A stretch of DNA of 64,000 bases from Artemisia argyi (Eukaryota; Streptophyta; Magnoliopsida; Asterales; Asteraceae). Below the pieces are notes generated by a model that was not told where the DNA came from, searched no databases, and saw only the letters and a list, made by a program, of their open reading frames with translations. Below, piece after piece: positions 33,168 to 44,895 of this stretch. Position 1 is the first letter of the stretch. Every line of letters begins with the position of its first letter. Position numbers and translations under genes: made by a program. The stretch is taken from positions 75,963,757 through 76,027,756 of the forward strand of contig CM060686.1 of the NCBI GenBank assembly GCA_030686995.1. The letters are read 5' to 3'.

Positions 33168-34889
33168 CTAACGGATGGTCTTTTGTCCATTGAAATGTAG
33201 AAGGGTACCTTTGGTTGAACGAGTGTGTGTTAGATGGTTCTTGTAACCTTGAAGAAGATTCAGCAGAGTCTGATGCAAGTCAAATACTTCTTCTTCTTCT
33301 TCTAACGCAACATCGTTTGAATTAGATGTAGGTTCTTCTTGAAAATTTGTGTTTTGGTTTTGCTCATCAACTCTTGGTATGTCAGTGTCAAGTACTGGAG
33401 TTGCTTGAGTAGATGTAGATAATGTTGATGTAGTTGGTGCTTCAGCTTCGATTGTTGTAGATGCATCTTGTGATGGTGGTGGTGGTGGTGGATGGTTTTG
33501 AGCGGGTGCAGCGGAATGTTGTTGAGATGCATTAGTCGAAGTTCCACCATAGTATTCATCAAACATTAACTCGAAGAAATTTTCCAGTTCTTGTTCTAAA
33601 GGTTTATCCGTGTTTGTTGACTGAGCTCCTTGAGGTACGAGTCCTGAACTGATGTGTCCAGAAGTTTGCTGGTTTGGTGCGGGTCCTAATCCGTTTTGAT
33701 TAGAAGCCATTGGATTAAGGGCGGGTTCTAGAGCGAGTCTCTCAGAAGCCATCTGTGAAATCTCGTCAAACTTCACATTCATCGTCTCCATTATCTTTTT
33801 CGTCCTTCTATTATACACCCTGAATGCCCTCGAGTTTTCTGAATATCCAATGAAGATTCCAATATCACCCTTAGCTTTTAACTTTCCTAGATCTTCTCTA
33901 TCATTCGTCGGATAGCACAAGGCGCCAAACACGTGAAGGTAAGAGATGTCAGGTTTACGGTTGTTCACTAGCTCATATGGGGTTTTATTGAATCTCGGAT
34001 GGACTAAGGATCGGTTTTGAGTAAAACAAGCAGTGGCTACAGCATCAGCCCATAAGAATAGAGGTACACTAGAAAAAATGAGCATTGTGCGAGCAGCTTC
34101 CACAAGAGTTCGGTTTCTTCTTTCAACTACCCCATTCTGCTGTGGAGTTCTAACAACTGATGTTTGGTGTGTGATTCCAACATCTTCAAGGTAAGTTCTT
34201 AACTCCTGGTTTGTAAATTCTGTGCCATTGTCTGTTCTTATAATCCTTACTGGAGCTTGAAGTAGAACTTGAATACGCTTCAGAAAGGTGATGATGATGC
34301 CTGGTGCTTCGTCTTTTGACCTCAAAAACTTTACCCAAGTATATCTTGAATAATCATCAACAATAACAAGAATATACTTCTTCCCATTAATGCTTTCAAC
34401 TCTCATTGGGCCACATAAGTCCATGTGCAACATATGTAACGTTGCTTCCGAACTAGGTACGGTTTTGGGTTTATATGATGCTCTTTTACTTTTTCCTTGT
34501 TCGCATGATGGACATAGGTGTTCCTTGGTGTATTTGAACTTAGGAAGTCCGGTGACGATGTTGTCTTTGGCTAACTTGTTGATGGTGTCGAAATTGAGAT
34601 GGGATAAACGTCTATGCCACAGCCAGGACTTAGTTTCTGATGCCCTTGTCATAAGACAAATTGGTGATGAAGAAGCCATTTGGTTGATGTCGATAGCGTA
34701 CAAGTTTGTACCACGATTACCAGTTAAGAGATCATCACCAACCAAATTTCTAATAAAAACCGTGTTTCTTCTGAAAGCCACTTCTAAATCTGCATCACAA
34801 AACTGCCCAACTGAAAACAAGTTGTGTCCCAACCCTTCGACGTAGTAAACTCGAGTGATTAAAAAAATTCTCAAACCGAAGATCTCCAT
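33168..34889 (-). pseudogene. Copia A integrase
   Basis: 573 codons. It has the pre-integrase segment [20 protein letters not shown], the zinc-binding HHCC domain (WHRRLSHLNF ... HLCPSCEQGKSKR), the DDE core ([48 protein letters not shown]) and a long low-complexity tail ([30 protein letters not shown]). All three catalytic acidic residues are present. The frame is joined to neither protease (frameshifts in 34890-35258) nor RT (frameshift near 33195). The His run encoded in another frame near 33480 is a shadow of the Pro/Ser-rich tail. Confidence 0.88.
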
Positions 34890-35258
34890 AACCCTGAATA
34901 GCTGCTACATGATAATTTCCAAATCGTACAGTTCCCATGAATTTCCAGACAAAATTGATCAGCAGCTTTAAATTCCCGGTCATGTGCTTGGAGCAACCCG
35001 AGTCGACGATCCAAAGACATATTTCGATAACCTGCCAAGAACAGAAGAGTTTGTATTTGGAAATCGTGTTGAATTTGGTTCCATGGGGTTAGGAGTAAAA
35101 GCAGAATCACACTCATAGATAGTTGCTACTTGTTTAGCTTGAGTTATTTCTAATTTGCCGTCCTTAAGAGTGAACTCTCTACCCGTCGGAATCCACATAC
35201 AAAACTTAAGATAGTTCCTAGGCATTCGACTAATAGTGGTAGTCCTAAATCGTGCAAC
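34890..35258 (-). pseudogene. Copia A protease region, frameshifted
   Basis: The minus strand encodes, in alternating frames, the segment around NYLKFCMWIPTGREFTLKDG and then the aspartic protease core VDSGCSKHMTG (about 35010-34975), followed by NFVWKFMGTVRFGN. At least two frame changes are needed to connect it with gag (stop at 35259-35261) and integrase (from 34889). The DSG catalytic triplet is intact. Confidence 0.75.
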
Positions 35259-38093
35259 TCATCTTTCTATAGATCTGGATCTAGCACTAGGTCTTTTTGG
35301 AACATTCTTCTGTTCAGGCGTAACATTCACATTCTTAGAAACACATTCATCGTGAACATCATTAATTAAACATTTCTTGCATATTAAACAAACAGAGTCA
35401 TTACATGCGTTAGAAACAGTACGTTCGACATTACATTCAGATGAAACATGTCTCTTATTACAAAGCGATAAATTCCTAGGGTGTTCTTCTACTTCTTCAA
35501 CTTTATTCTTGCTACTACTCTTAGAGACAGGCGAGACTCTATTGTTCCTTGTATTGCTCTTAGGCTTTAGTCTGCTGCTCCTAGAGGTGCTTTCTAATCC
35601 TGTAGAAGGTAAGGCACACACATTAGGATTTATATTGTTGTCCTTTTTAGCATCCCTAGATTCTTTAGAATTAGCCTTTATGCACTTATCATTTGTCTTA
35701 GATGTTGAGGCAAACGCACTAGTGGGACTAATCCTAAAAAGGCCAGGTGCTAACACTTTAGGAGTTTCGACAACCGCTTTTCCTTTATCAACAATCTTAT
35801 CATTTTCACTTTTCTTGGGCAAGGGTGTTGGAGTGACTGGTTTTGTCAAATCCTTTTTCTCATCGACTTTTGGAGCAAACCTTGAAATTGACATTTTTGG
35901 TTTTGGAACCGTGTTTGAAACATTTGGTTTCTCCGAAGTCAATGGTTTTGCAAACTTAGTTTCCTCACCCTTTCCTTTTTGACTTTCAAGCTGAGCCCTC
36001 AAAAGATCATTTTGCTCTTTCATTTTCTTTAAGTCACGCTCATACGACAATTTGTCATACTTGCATTCTTCCTTTTTCCGATCAAGTTGTTTAAAATATG
36101 ACACATTTTCTTTTACAAGCTTTATAGGAGCATTTTCATATTTTGAAATAATTGCGGAGGTCTCAACTCTTAGTCGTTCATCGTCTTGAACAGAATATGT
36201 TTGTAAAATGATGGACATAATGTCAGTGGTCATAACAGCTTCGAAGAGAGAATCATTTAGGTTTTCCAAAACAATCATGTTTTCACGAATATCATTAGCT
36301 TCGGTTACCAGGGATTTGTGGTCCTTGACAAAGTCGGCCGTTTCTTTTAAGAAAACTTGTTCAAAAATTTTTACACTCGCACTGATATTATTCAGTGGAA
36401 TAGTAATTTTGTTTTGAAACACCTTTTTCTGTTCGATGTGAAAACTAGAATGCCAGTTGTTAATATCGATGAAAGTTTTAGATTTAACAATGTTTTGAAG
36501 TTCTTGAATTCTCTTTTTAACGTCATCCAGAATTTCTCTAGCCTCACTTGTATTAAAAGTGTTGTTAGAGGAAATTTGTTCCAGTTTTGAAAGAGACTTG
36601 GAAACAACTTTCTTTTTAGACAAGAATTTCGCAAATGGTCGTTTTATGAAAAACGCAGATGGTTCTGTTTGTGGAACAAAAGTGATTCCCGAAAGTTTGT
36701 TCAATTTGTCGTAATCAATGGGTTTCAAATCCTTTTGTTTCATTTTATTTATGCTCTCTTCGACATGTTCAATCGTTAGCACAGAATCCCGAACGACGGG
36801 AGGATCATGTTTGGTATAAATCACATTACCATTGTACAAAACATTCTGTTCTTGCTGAGCTTTCTTGAGTTTACAAGGGGTGTTGTTACCAAGAGCCATT
36901 TTATGTTTCGTATGGTAAATCAGATTAATTTGATTTGAAATCATTTTCATTGTTTGACTCGACTGACCCGACTTAACCACTAATTCTTCTAAATGAGCAA
37001 TCATGTGTTCTGACTCTACGATTTCTTCCAAAAATTTGTCTTCTTTCTTTGCAAAATCCTTTTTCAACTCATCCATTTCTTTTTCAAGATTGGTATAAGC
37101 TGTTTTTTGTTTAGAAAGTTGGTTTTGTAAATCAGAAATTTCCGCATTTAAAGATTTTATCTTTTTGAAAGAAATAACATCAAGTGTGTCAAACTTGAGT
37201 TGCAATTGTTGTTTCTCTGAAACGGAATTTTGATAACCAGTTTCTAATTCAGACAATCTTTTGTTATGAAATTCAAAAGCTTTAACGGTTGATTTGTAAC
37301 TCTCAAGCTCAGCGGTCAATTTAACATTCGCGGCCTTAACATCGCGATTGACCTTTTGCACATTCTCAATTTCAATACGACATTTATTCAATAATGATTC
37401 AAACAAAGCACGTGTTTCCTCATCATTCTCAGCATGCTGTGAAACGAAGCCTCCATTATGATTCATATCTGGAGTTGCTGAAGGAGTATTGCTACTACTT
37501 GGCGTGTCCAGGAATGTATCATAAGTGGGTGCTTGCTTCTCAAAATGCTGTTCCTCATGAGGAGACATATCAAATATATCATTATTGTGACATGTGTTGA
37601 GATTAGATACCTTAGATGGTGCATTGGTGTCATAAACAGGAAGTGTGTCAGAATCCGTGTCATATTTAGCTTCCTGAAGATTCGCCATGAATATGCAGTT
37701 CGCATCGATATCTTCTCTATCTTCCATGTCATCCATAAGATCCATAAAGTCATTCTCCTCTGCATTCAACTGAAATCCTGCCTCTGCCTTTTGTGCCAAC
37801 ATCACTGCTTTCTGCAAGTACGCTAGATCTTTCTTGTTTGGCTTAGTAGGACAGTTCCTTGCCATATGACCTACACCCTGGCAGTTGAAACACTTTACCG
37901 TATTACCCTGATTCATATTTCCCAAATTCCCAACTACTGGAGCTGCAACATTTCTATTCTGATTACCCATTGCTTGATTACCAACATTCTGACCCCTCTG
38001 ATTTCCAACAAACTGACCCAACTGATTCCCTGCATTTTGACCATACTGATTCCCTGCATACTGACCTGCATTCTGCATATTCTGATTTCCCAT
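35259..38093 (-). pseudogene. Copia A gag: CCHC knuckle and giant coiled-coil extension
   Basis: 944 codons continuing gag after a TGA. It begins with Gly/Asn/Gln repeats (AGNQYGQNAGNQLGQ), then the CCHC knuckle CFNCQGVGHMARNC (residues 68-81), an acidic linker (FMDLMDDMEDREDID), and from about residue 225 to 720 a Lys/Glu/Leu-rich region with heptad-like spacing (KLTAELESYKSTVKAF; SDLQNQLSKQKTAYTNLEKE) that should form coiled coils. The C-terminal third is basic and Ser-rich, with APGLFRISPTS and a second Cys/His knuckle CLICKKCLINDVHDEC (902-917; C-x2-C-x8-H-x2-C). The usual copia gag lacks such an extension, but related Asteraceae elements have it. The stop at 35259 lies just before the protease. 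Confidence 0.8.
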
Positions 38094-38099
38094 ATTAAA

Positions 38100-39224
38100 T
38101 CACGTAGCATATCCTTGCTGATTCCTATAAACTCCAACCATTTGGCCTCCGTTGCCCATATTGAAACTCGGCTGAGCGATCTGCTTGTTGCGAGTATTCG
38201 ATGAAATCCTTTGGTTGTTGTTTGTTGGTGTAGAATAGCGTCCTTGGAATGCCTTTGACAGAAAAGCAAACGCTTGAGTCAATGCTGCAGCAGCTTCATC
38301 ATTGTCAGTGAATTCTGGTTCTTGGAAGTGTGGGTATTGCTGTTGTGGAATAACTTCTTGGTGTTGTGGGTAGAACTGTTGTTGGTAGACCGGTGTTGGT
38401 TGTTGAATGTATGATGGTTGCATGTAGTTGTGAGTGGATGATGATGGTTGTTGAGTGTTCACTTGTAATGGTGTTGGTGTATTAGCAATTAGTGCGAGAG
38501 GATCATGATTCTTTGCCAATCTTTCTTTCCTAACTTCATTAGCCTCAGCTTGGTTTTGCTTCAGAAAGTCATAGAGTTGATCATAATTCACCTGATGTAA
38601 GTCCTTTGTCTGATTAACAATTGTAACATAACGACCCCATTCTTCTGGAAGGTTATTGACGAATTTGATGTTTGTTGCAATTGTTCGAGGTGTCAACTTG
38701 TTTCTGATTAACTCATTCATCAACGTGCAAAACCATGTGTAGTATGACTCAATCTGTTCACCTTTAGTGGATGTGAAGTTCTCCCATTCAGTAAGAAGTT
38801 TGTTCTCAACGTCTTGTTGTCCAATCTCTGTTCCATGACAAATCCTTCTAACACGTTCCCACATAGCATGAGCAGTTTCACAGCTGTCGACCGCAGCAAA
38901 GATCTCCCGTGGTAATCCAAGTTGGATTAAATGCATTGCCATATCATCAACTTTGATCTGCGGCTTGTCTTCATCAGTGTAATCTTCTTCTGTTTGTAAA
39001 CGCATGTATGGTTCAGTAGGATTTGTTGAGTTTGGATTACCGGCAATTTGAACTTGTCTTGGCTGAAATGGACCATTCTTAATGGAGTTGAGCATGAGGT
39101 TACCATCAGTCTTAGTTTTGATGTAACGAAGCATGCGACTTGTCCATGGGAGATATCCACCTTTTTCAAGCATTGGAGGTCGGTTTTCCGCACCGGCTGC
39201 ATGAATATCTTGCTGAGATTCCAT
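38100..39224 (-). pseudogene. Copia A gag, N-terminal capsid-like part
   Basis: 374 codons from ATG 39224. It opens with MESQQDIHAAG and the copia gag signature PPMLEKGGYLPWTSRMLRYI, then FAAVDSCETAHAMWERVRRI, LLTEWENFTSTKGEQIESYY and NLPEEWGRYVTIVNQTKDLH, followed by a Gln/Pro-rich tail. The frame ends at TGA 38100-38102. The same frame continues six bases later with the CCHC-containing part (38093-35259), so the stop is most simply a point mutation inside one gag. Confidence 0.85.
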
Positions 39225-40437
39225 TTGATGAAGTTAAGATGGATAAAGTTGATTCTTGGATCTTTTCAACGAAATAGGAGTTGAGTTTGGAGTGAGTTGA
39301 TGCAAGTTTTTATGGTGAAAATTTTGACTTAAAACCTTAAAACCTCAATAACTTCCGTTCAGAGTAGATTTGGGCCTCGAAGCTTGGCTTGAATGATCTT
39401 TAGATGATTCAACGTGTCCTTCTTCTCGGTCTCACGGTCGTTTTGACAGCTGATTCGTCGAAAACGGAGTTACGGTTCAAAAGTTATGGCCGTTTGAAGT
39501 TTGGTCGTCAAAAACTTCACTTTTGTCAAATTTCGCGAAACTTTAAGGTTTTCTCGAAACTTTGAGAGATTGCGAAAATTTTAGGATTGCGAAACTTCTG
39601 ATTGCGAGACATTGGTTTGCGAAACTTTGGTTTGCGAAACTTAGGTTTGCGAAATTTTGGAATTTCGAAACTTCAGATTGCGAAACTTGGATTGCGAAAC
39701 TCTGTGATTGCGAGACTTGAGTGATTGCGAAAATCTGCTTGATGATTGCGAAACCTTGTGGATTGCGAAACTTCTGTGTTTGCGAGACTTGTGATTATTC
39801 TCGAAAGTTTGAGTAATCTCGAAACTTTGCAGTGTTTGCGAAAAAGTGTTCTCGAAGAAATTCGATTTTTTTCGAGAATGCAATCTCACAAATAGATTTC
39901 GAAATTATACAATTTCGAAATTAAGCCAAAATTCGAAGTATTTTCTTTCTTATACAAGAGAGAAAGTACCGAGTATCCAACTATGATCACGAAAGGAGCC
40001 GATTCTTGTGTTCTCGAAAAGCATACACGATTTCGAAAACAGGTACAAAAGATTTCGAAACTATGGCAGTTTTTGATTTAGCAAAAAGCACTCCCAAATG
40101 AAGTTTGTAATCCAAGATTCTTGTACTTCTATGCTTAAAAACACCAAAACTTGAAGAAAGTTCCAAACTTGATGATTTTTATCAAACTTTTTGAGATCTC
40201 GAAAACAAGTACAAAAACCAAATCGAATTTTTAAGCTAGAGATTTTCAAAAAGATTAAAACTTTCTTGTTGGGAAAGGTTTATAACACTAGTTTGTAATC
40301 AAAAAAGTGTTAAAAACACAAAACAAACAAGAAAAGTAATGATTTTTTCTTAAAAAAAAACGTGTAGGAAGCTTAAAAAAGACGAAAAACACAAACACCC
40401 AACACTCCTAAATCATTGTTAGGCGATTGATACCACT
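39225..40437 (-). other. Leader of copia A with TTTCGCAATC-type repeats
   Basis: 1.2 kb between the 5' LTR and gag. At 39520-39900 the plus strand carries at least a dozen variants of ATTGCGAAACTT (sense strand AAGTTTCGCAAT), spaced 10-25 bp. Variants with TCTCGAAA alternate. The PBS is at 40423-40435: on the sense strand the LTR end GGTCCTACA is followed by AGTGGTATCAATCGCC. TGGTATCA matches the initiator tRNA-Met primer site for eight bases, then diverges. Confidence 0.7.
39520..39900 (-). repeat. TTTCGCAATC-type array in leader of copia A
   Basis: Repeated GATTGCGAAACTT / TTTGCGAAACTT / TTCTCGAAAC words on the plus strand, about fifteen in 330 bp. The same words in sense orientation fill the leader of copia B (53990-54210), although the rest of the two leaders is not alignable by eye. 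Confidence 0.7.
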
Positions 40438-40857
40438 TGTAGGACCTTAAATATCACAACTTTATCACACACAATATAAGCACAATAAGAAGGAAAGATG
40501 GAAAGATGGTGACTTGATGTATATATATGTGATTCGTGTATAGAGAGAGAGAGATGGAAATGAGAACTTTTTATTCAAAGAAAACGCACACAAGCACACA
40601 CCTTAAATGAGCCTTTGAGGTGTTTAAATAGTAAGATACATGAGAAGCCCTATGGGCTTTCTATGGGCTTGGGCTTGGGCTTGGGCTTGGACTTGGTTAC
40701 TTGGTTGGATAATTAGGCTTATGAAACATAGCACATAACATATTAGCTTGCCAAGTCCAAGGCCCAATGACTAAACTATTACTAATCTTAACAAACGACA
40801 CAAAGTTACAATATAAGAATGACCATCACTTCATAATATATATTTTTAATGCTAACA
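40438..40857 (-). repeat. 5' LTR of copia A
   Basis: 420 bp partner of 28570-28989. Differs by about four substitutions, a shortened CA tract and an expanded GGGCTT repeat (near 40670). It is followed on the plus side by the target duplication GATAT (40858-40862). Confidence 0.93.
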
Positions 40858-42831
40858 GATATTTGACCGATCTATCGGCTAGTTGGATGTTCATGTGGGT
40901 AGGCTTTAGTCCGGAATATCCTAGTTTGAGGAACATGGAGTGGGGCATGAGGTTGATGCTCGCCCTAAATCGACAAGAGCATTCTTTATTGATAGAGATC
41001 CTATGGAACAGGGTAAGGTAAAGCTGCCTGGATCGTCTACCTTTTTTGGTAGCCCTCGTTGGGTCACCACCGAACATTCTTCCCCCAGAGTCACAAGACC
41101 CTCGAGTTTCTTTCGGTTGGCAAGTAATCTTTTGAAGTATGAGCTATACTTTGGCATGTGATAACAAGCATCAAGGAGAGGTATGGTGACCACTGAATCC
41201 TTTAGATATGACAAGAATCTCTTATTATCGTTCTTAATTTTCTGATTTTTTAGGCGGGATGGGCATGGGATTCTCACAGGTTGGTTAGGTGGAGTTGATG
41301 GGGATGGGGTCACCAGGGGAGGTTTTTCAGGAGCCTCGTTTCTCACATTACCTTCCTTCTCGTGGGGCTCGTTTGGATCAATGGTGCCAGGGTGTGAGTT
41401 CGGATAAGGAGGGTCCTTGGTTGTTGTTCCAGCTCGAGTAGTTACTGCGAGCAGGGAATCTTTTTGGCTTACCGGTGGTCCGTCATGGTCACCAAGGGTA
41501 GCATTAAGCTTGTTGAACCATTTTTCCATGTCATTCTGTTGCTCATCAATGAGCTCGTCAAGACCTTTCAATTGTAATCCTTTTTCTTGAGTAAAGTGAC
41601 CAAGGTCATCTTCAAAAGTGCTCCTGATTTTGTATTCAGGGCCTTCCTCCCCTTCTTCTCTTTTCACCAGATTTCCCCAAAGGGTATAATCATCGTTTTG
41701 GTAAATAGGCAAAAGGGAGGGGTCAACGTAGATGTCATGTCCTGACAAACACGCATGTTCGGTTGTGGTTTCTCCTCCGCATTCCTCTACCTCGTGCGGG
41801 CCCCCACAGTAGTCGCAAATCAAGTAAGGATTTGAAAGTTGTTTAGTTGTTCGCGACCCCGCAAGGTATTTCAACCTTTCTTGAATTTTTCTTAACCGAT
41901 CTGAGGGTGTTTGTGTGATTTCAGACGTGCTCATAGTCGATTCAGGTTCATCCCAAGTATCGTCCTGGTCTTGAGCATATTCCTCAATCCTATTCCACCC
42001 TTCCTCGGCGCTAAGATTGGCTATTTTCCCTTTTCTAGAATTGTTGATTCCGTTCTGGTCATTTGAGGAGACATTGTCGTAGAAGATTTGGACCAGAAGT
42101 CAGAGTTCGATGCCATGATGGGGAACTTGTCTTATTAAATCCTTGAATCTAATCCATGATTTATGGATGGGTTCGTCTTTTCCCTTTTGGAAGCGGAGGA
42201 TCCTATCCCTAAATACTGAGGTTTTCCCTGCTGGGAAGAACTTCTCATAAAACTTGGATATAAGTTGCTCCCATGTAAAGATAGACTCGGAGGGAAGTCT
42301 ATCGTACCATTCTTTTGGATTTTTCATAGAGAGTGAAAGGGAATAATCGTAATCGGGACGTGTTTCTAGTGGCCCCATCCGTATGGAGGGTGTCCACTAT
42401 CTTCAAGAAGTCCCTGATGTGTTGAATTGGGTCATCGTTATGTAATCCGTGAAACTTTTGCACACACTTTGGACAAGCCAAAAATCGCTTGCACGGAAGA
42501 CCTCATCGGTGTGTTCGTTTGGGAAGACAATGGCATTTGAGAAGCCATGAGGATTCGGGGAAGAGTAGTCCTTAAGGCGCTTAGGAGTGGGTGTCTCAGG
42601 GGTGCTCATATCGTTGTTGGCTTGGGGGCTAGAGGGTGTGAGGTGATTATCTTAATCTTCTTCAGAAAGGGCCTCGTCAAAGTTGATAGCTATGTTAGAT
42701 GGTCCGGGTGTTGAGAGAGATTGCTTTAGCTTATGCATTTCCCTTTCAGGTTCTGCATATGGCAAAACGAGGTCTCTAACGGAACTACGACTCCTAGTGA
42801 CTCTAAGGTTAGAGAGATTTTCATTTACCAT
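40858..42831 (-). pseudogene. RLG-A gag and start of protease
   Basis: The minus strand from ATG 42831 (MVNENLSNLRVTRSRSS) encodes an Athila-type gag. Parts: VQKFHGLHNDDPIQHIRDFL (near 42450), MKNPKEWYDRLPSESIFTWE and KFYEKFFPAGKTS, the knuckle CDYCGGPHEVEEC (near 41820-41780, C-x2-C-x3-H-x4-C), a linker rich in Pro, the segment IPLLDACYHMPKYSSYFKRL, and the protease start (CSIGSLSIKNALVDLG, then ASINLMPHSMFLKL in the next frame). Lesions: TAA 42652-42654, frameshifts near 42480 and 42370, TGA 42100-42102, and a frameshift near 41000. It is then cut at 40858 by copia A, with the protease resuming at 28569. The active-site triplet is DLG as in RLG-B. Confidence 0.85.
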
Positions 42832-42976
42832 GATGGCGGATGGTGATGGTTACGAATAAAGATACAAAGAAATAAGATAGACTAAAGAAAACCTAAAAAT
42901 AAAAATAAAATCTTGCTAGAAAGGAATCTAGCAAGTAGACCTAATAAAAAGAAATCCTAACCTAGACAATAACTAT

Positions 42977-42994
42977 TCCCCGGCAGCGGCGCCA
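42977..42994 (-). promoter_or_regulatory. Primer binding site (tRNA-Asp type), RLG-A
   Basis: The minus strand reads TGGCGCCGCTGCCGGGGA shortly after the LTR end ACGTATCA. It is identical over 18 bases to the PBS of RLG-B and near-identical to the Athila tRNA-Asp primer site. Confidence 0.8.
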
Positions 42995-43000
42995 AAAACT

Positions 43001-44448
43001 TGATACGTGGGAATCGCACCAGGCTTTACCTCTCGAGGGATCTCGAGAAGCTTACAACCCCCACCAGGCAGTGTACCTGATCGTTGTAGTATAGTATAGT
43101 GACAAGTACCGGAGGATTGATCGTTCAACTCAGGAATAGTGTCTCTAGGATTATAAAGCCTAAAAACTAGGTCTAGAGGTGAGGGATGATTCTTTTTTGT
43201 ATTTTTTTATATTTTATAAAAGCAATTAAAATCTCGGTTTTTGGAAGAGTGGGCGGAATTAGTTGCTAGCCAACTAACCCAATTTACTACAAATGCAATT
43301 AAAATTAAATAACAGAAATGAAAATGAATCTAATTACTAATGTGGTGTAAACAATGATAGGGAAAGTTGTGTTTACTTATGTTTCATTACTCCCTAGATA
43401 TCTTTCACAGGTTGATAGTTTGTTACAATTGCATGGATGACGGGTCGTATTCCTTAACACTAGTCGTAGGGCCGTGTACAATATTCCCTAACTCTATAGG
43501 ATCATACTTCACTCCTATGTCGATCCGTTAGAAGCTCCTAACATGGGATCATTAGAATTCTCCTACGCATTAAATACAAGCAAAAACCATAGTGCACCTC
43601 TGATCATGTTTCTTAAGACGTTCAAGCATGTTACCAATGGAAGTCTGCCAGTTTTCTTAAGCCTAACATCGAATACAATCATCCGTAACAACTATAAACA
43701 AACAATCAACCCATAATTAACATCTAGGTTTCACTACATCTATGCAAACACACAAGAGATCTAGCCAAGCATGTTAAATTGAAGACAAGTGTAAGATATA
43801 TTCAAGCAACACATAGACATATTGATTGAATTGAAAGAGTACTTATCTCAATTGAACATAAGAGGTTTCAAAGGGTAAAAACCCTTGAAAAAGCTGTGAA
43901 AATCGGACTAGGGTTTTTCTCCAAAGTTGCACCCTAAAAGTTACACTCTAATGAATAAAAATTGGAAAACTATATATAGATTTTACAGGGTGACGACGTC
44001 AAGAAGAAAATTATGACACCGTCAACTCGCCGCCCATAATGAAATCGGATTTCCTAGATCCACTTTTGACGCCGTCATGTGCAAAGTTGCTCTGGCCCGT
44101 CACTAACATTTGGACCATGACGGCCTATAGTGACGCCGTCATCTCCTTAGTACAAAACTTTCTGGATCTTCATGTGCACCATCCACTTCCACCTCTTGTA
44201 TTACTCTTGACGTCGTCATTAAGAAGCAAGTGACGCCGTCAGGTACTGTTCCCAGCAAGGAAAATTAAGACTTTGCCATTTTCTTAATTTTTATGCTCCA
44301 AAACCATCCAAAATGCTTCCTTTTCCAGATTTCACTCCAAAAGTACCTAAAATGACAAAAGGAATGATTTAGGGCAATATTTGATCAAATAAATTCGAAT
44401 TTGGGCAAAAATGACCCCTTAAAAACGGTTCATTTTTTTGCCTCATCA
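43001..44448 (-). repeat. 5' LTR of RLG-A (full length)
   Basis: 1448 bp. On the minus strand it starts TGATGAGGCAAAAAAATG at 44448 and ends CACGTATCA at 43001. Its first 1284 bp match the 3' LTR at 6284-7566. Only this copy retains the terminal 164 bp of U5. The TGACGCCGTCA array is present at about 43991-44242, with several units altered at CpG (TGACGACGTCA, TGACACCGTCA, TGACGTCGTCA). Confidence 0.88.
43991..44242 (-). repeat. TGACGCCGTCA dyad array in U3 (5' LTR copy)
   Basis: Same positions as in the 3' LTR copy: TGACGACGTCA, TGACACCGTCA, TGACGCCGTCA (near 44066), a TGACGGCC half-site, TGACGCCGTCA (near 44130), TGACGTCGTCA (near 44208) and TGACGCCGTCA (near 44231). Four of the units keep a perfect or near-perfect dyad. 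Confidence 0.7.
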
Positions 44449-44684
44449 CTACAGCACAAAGCGAATTCTCTAACGAAGAAGCTGTGGTTTCTAAAGGACG
44501 AAGAGGATGAGCGTGAGATTTATCAAGTTAACTTAAGAGATGGAGATGAAAGATCTCCTGGATACTTGAATAAGGAACTGAACGTGAATCTAACTTGAAG
44601 ACTCTGGAATAAAGAAAAGTGCTCACCGGAGACAACCCGAATTTATCTTTACTGTTTTTGTGTTGAATTTGTTAGATTTGCAGT

Positions 44685-44895
44685 AGATGCGGCGCATCTC
44701 ATCCCATAGATGCGGCATATCTACTACACAGATCATATATTTTATTTTTCCGCATTTTTTTAGACTTTAAAACATTCTGTCAGTTTATTTAATGCGGCGC
44801 ATCCCTGGTTAAGGATGCGACGCATCTTATTCTCTGATTCGTACTAATTCCAGGCTCGATATGGCGCATCCCTTTCCATGGATATAGCGTATCGA
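44685..44895 (+). repeat. GATGCGGCGCATC palindrome array in 3' UTR of element D
   Basis: Six units in 210 bp: AGATGCGGCGCATCT (44685-44699), AGATGCGGCATATCT (44708-44722), AATGCGGCGCATCC (44791-44804), AGGATGCGACGCATCTT (44812-44828), GATATGGCGCATCC (about 44859-44872) and GGATATAGCGTATC (44880-44893). All are degenerate copies of one CpG-containing palindrome. The reverse wording recurs in the LTR at 47158-47397. Confidence 0.7.

Larger units (their letters stand above)
28570..40857 (-). mobile_element. Copia element A: complete, Sirevirus-like, minus strand
   Basis: Two 420 bp LTRs (28570-28989 and 40438-40857) with TG...CA ends, flanked by the duplication GATAT (28565-28569 and 40858-40862). 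The insertion lies inside the protease of RLG-A. Order on the minus strand: 5' LTR, PBS, 1.2 kb leader with TTTCGCAATC-type repeats, gag with CCHC and a very long coiled-coil extension, protease, integrase, RT, RNase H, then a 2.5 kb 3' UTR with several polypurine tracts. About four substitutions and two indels separate the LTRs, so it is young. At 12.3 kb it is long for copia. In-frame stops and frameshifts make it non-autonomous. Confidence 0.95.
6284..44448 (-). mobile_element. RLG-A: Athila-type gypsy element, minus strand, carrying three nested insertions
   Basis: The two ends share a long LTR (6284-7566 and 43001-44448) in the same orientation. Between them the minus strand reads, in order, PBS (42977-42994), gag with zinc knuckle, protease (split at 40858/28569), RT (split at 27360/12618), RNase H, integrase and a 2.5 kb 3' UTR. 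Removing RLG-B, copia A and the small LTR-like insert leaves about 10.8 kb, normal for Athila. The two LTRs differ by roughly 5% over the 270 bp I compared, so it is older than its guests. The gag-pol has several stops and frameshifts and is inactive. The 3' LTR has lost its last 164 bp, so no target duplication can be read. Confidence 0.85.

Noticed and set aside
35377..35982. 201-codon plus-strand open frame with a Leu-rich, membrane-like sequence
   Set aside because: Antisense shadow of the Lys/Glu-rich gag extension of copia A (Lys/Glu codons read as Phe/Leu/Ser on the other strand).
39520..39900. CRISPR-like array of short repeats
   Set aside because: Repeats are degenerate, spacing is irregular (10-25 bp), and the sequence is a plant retroelement leader.
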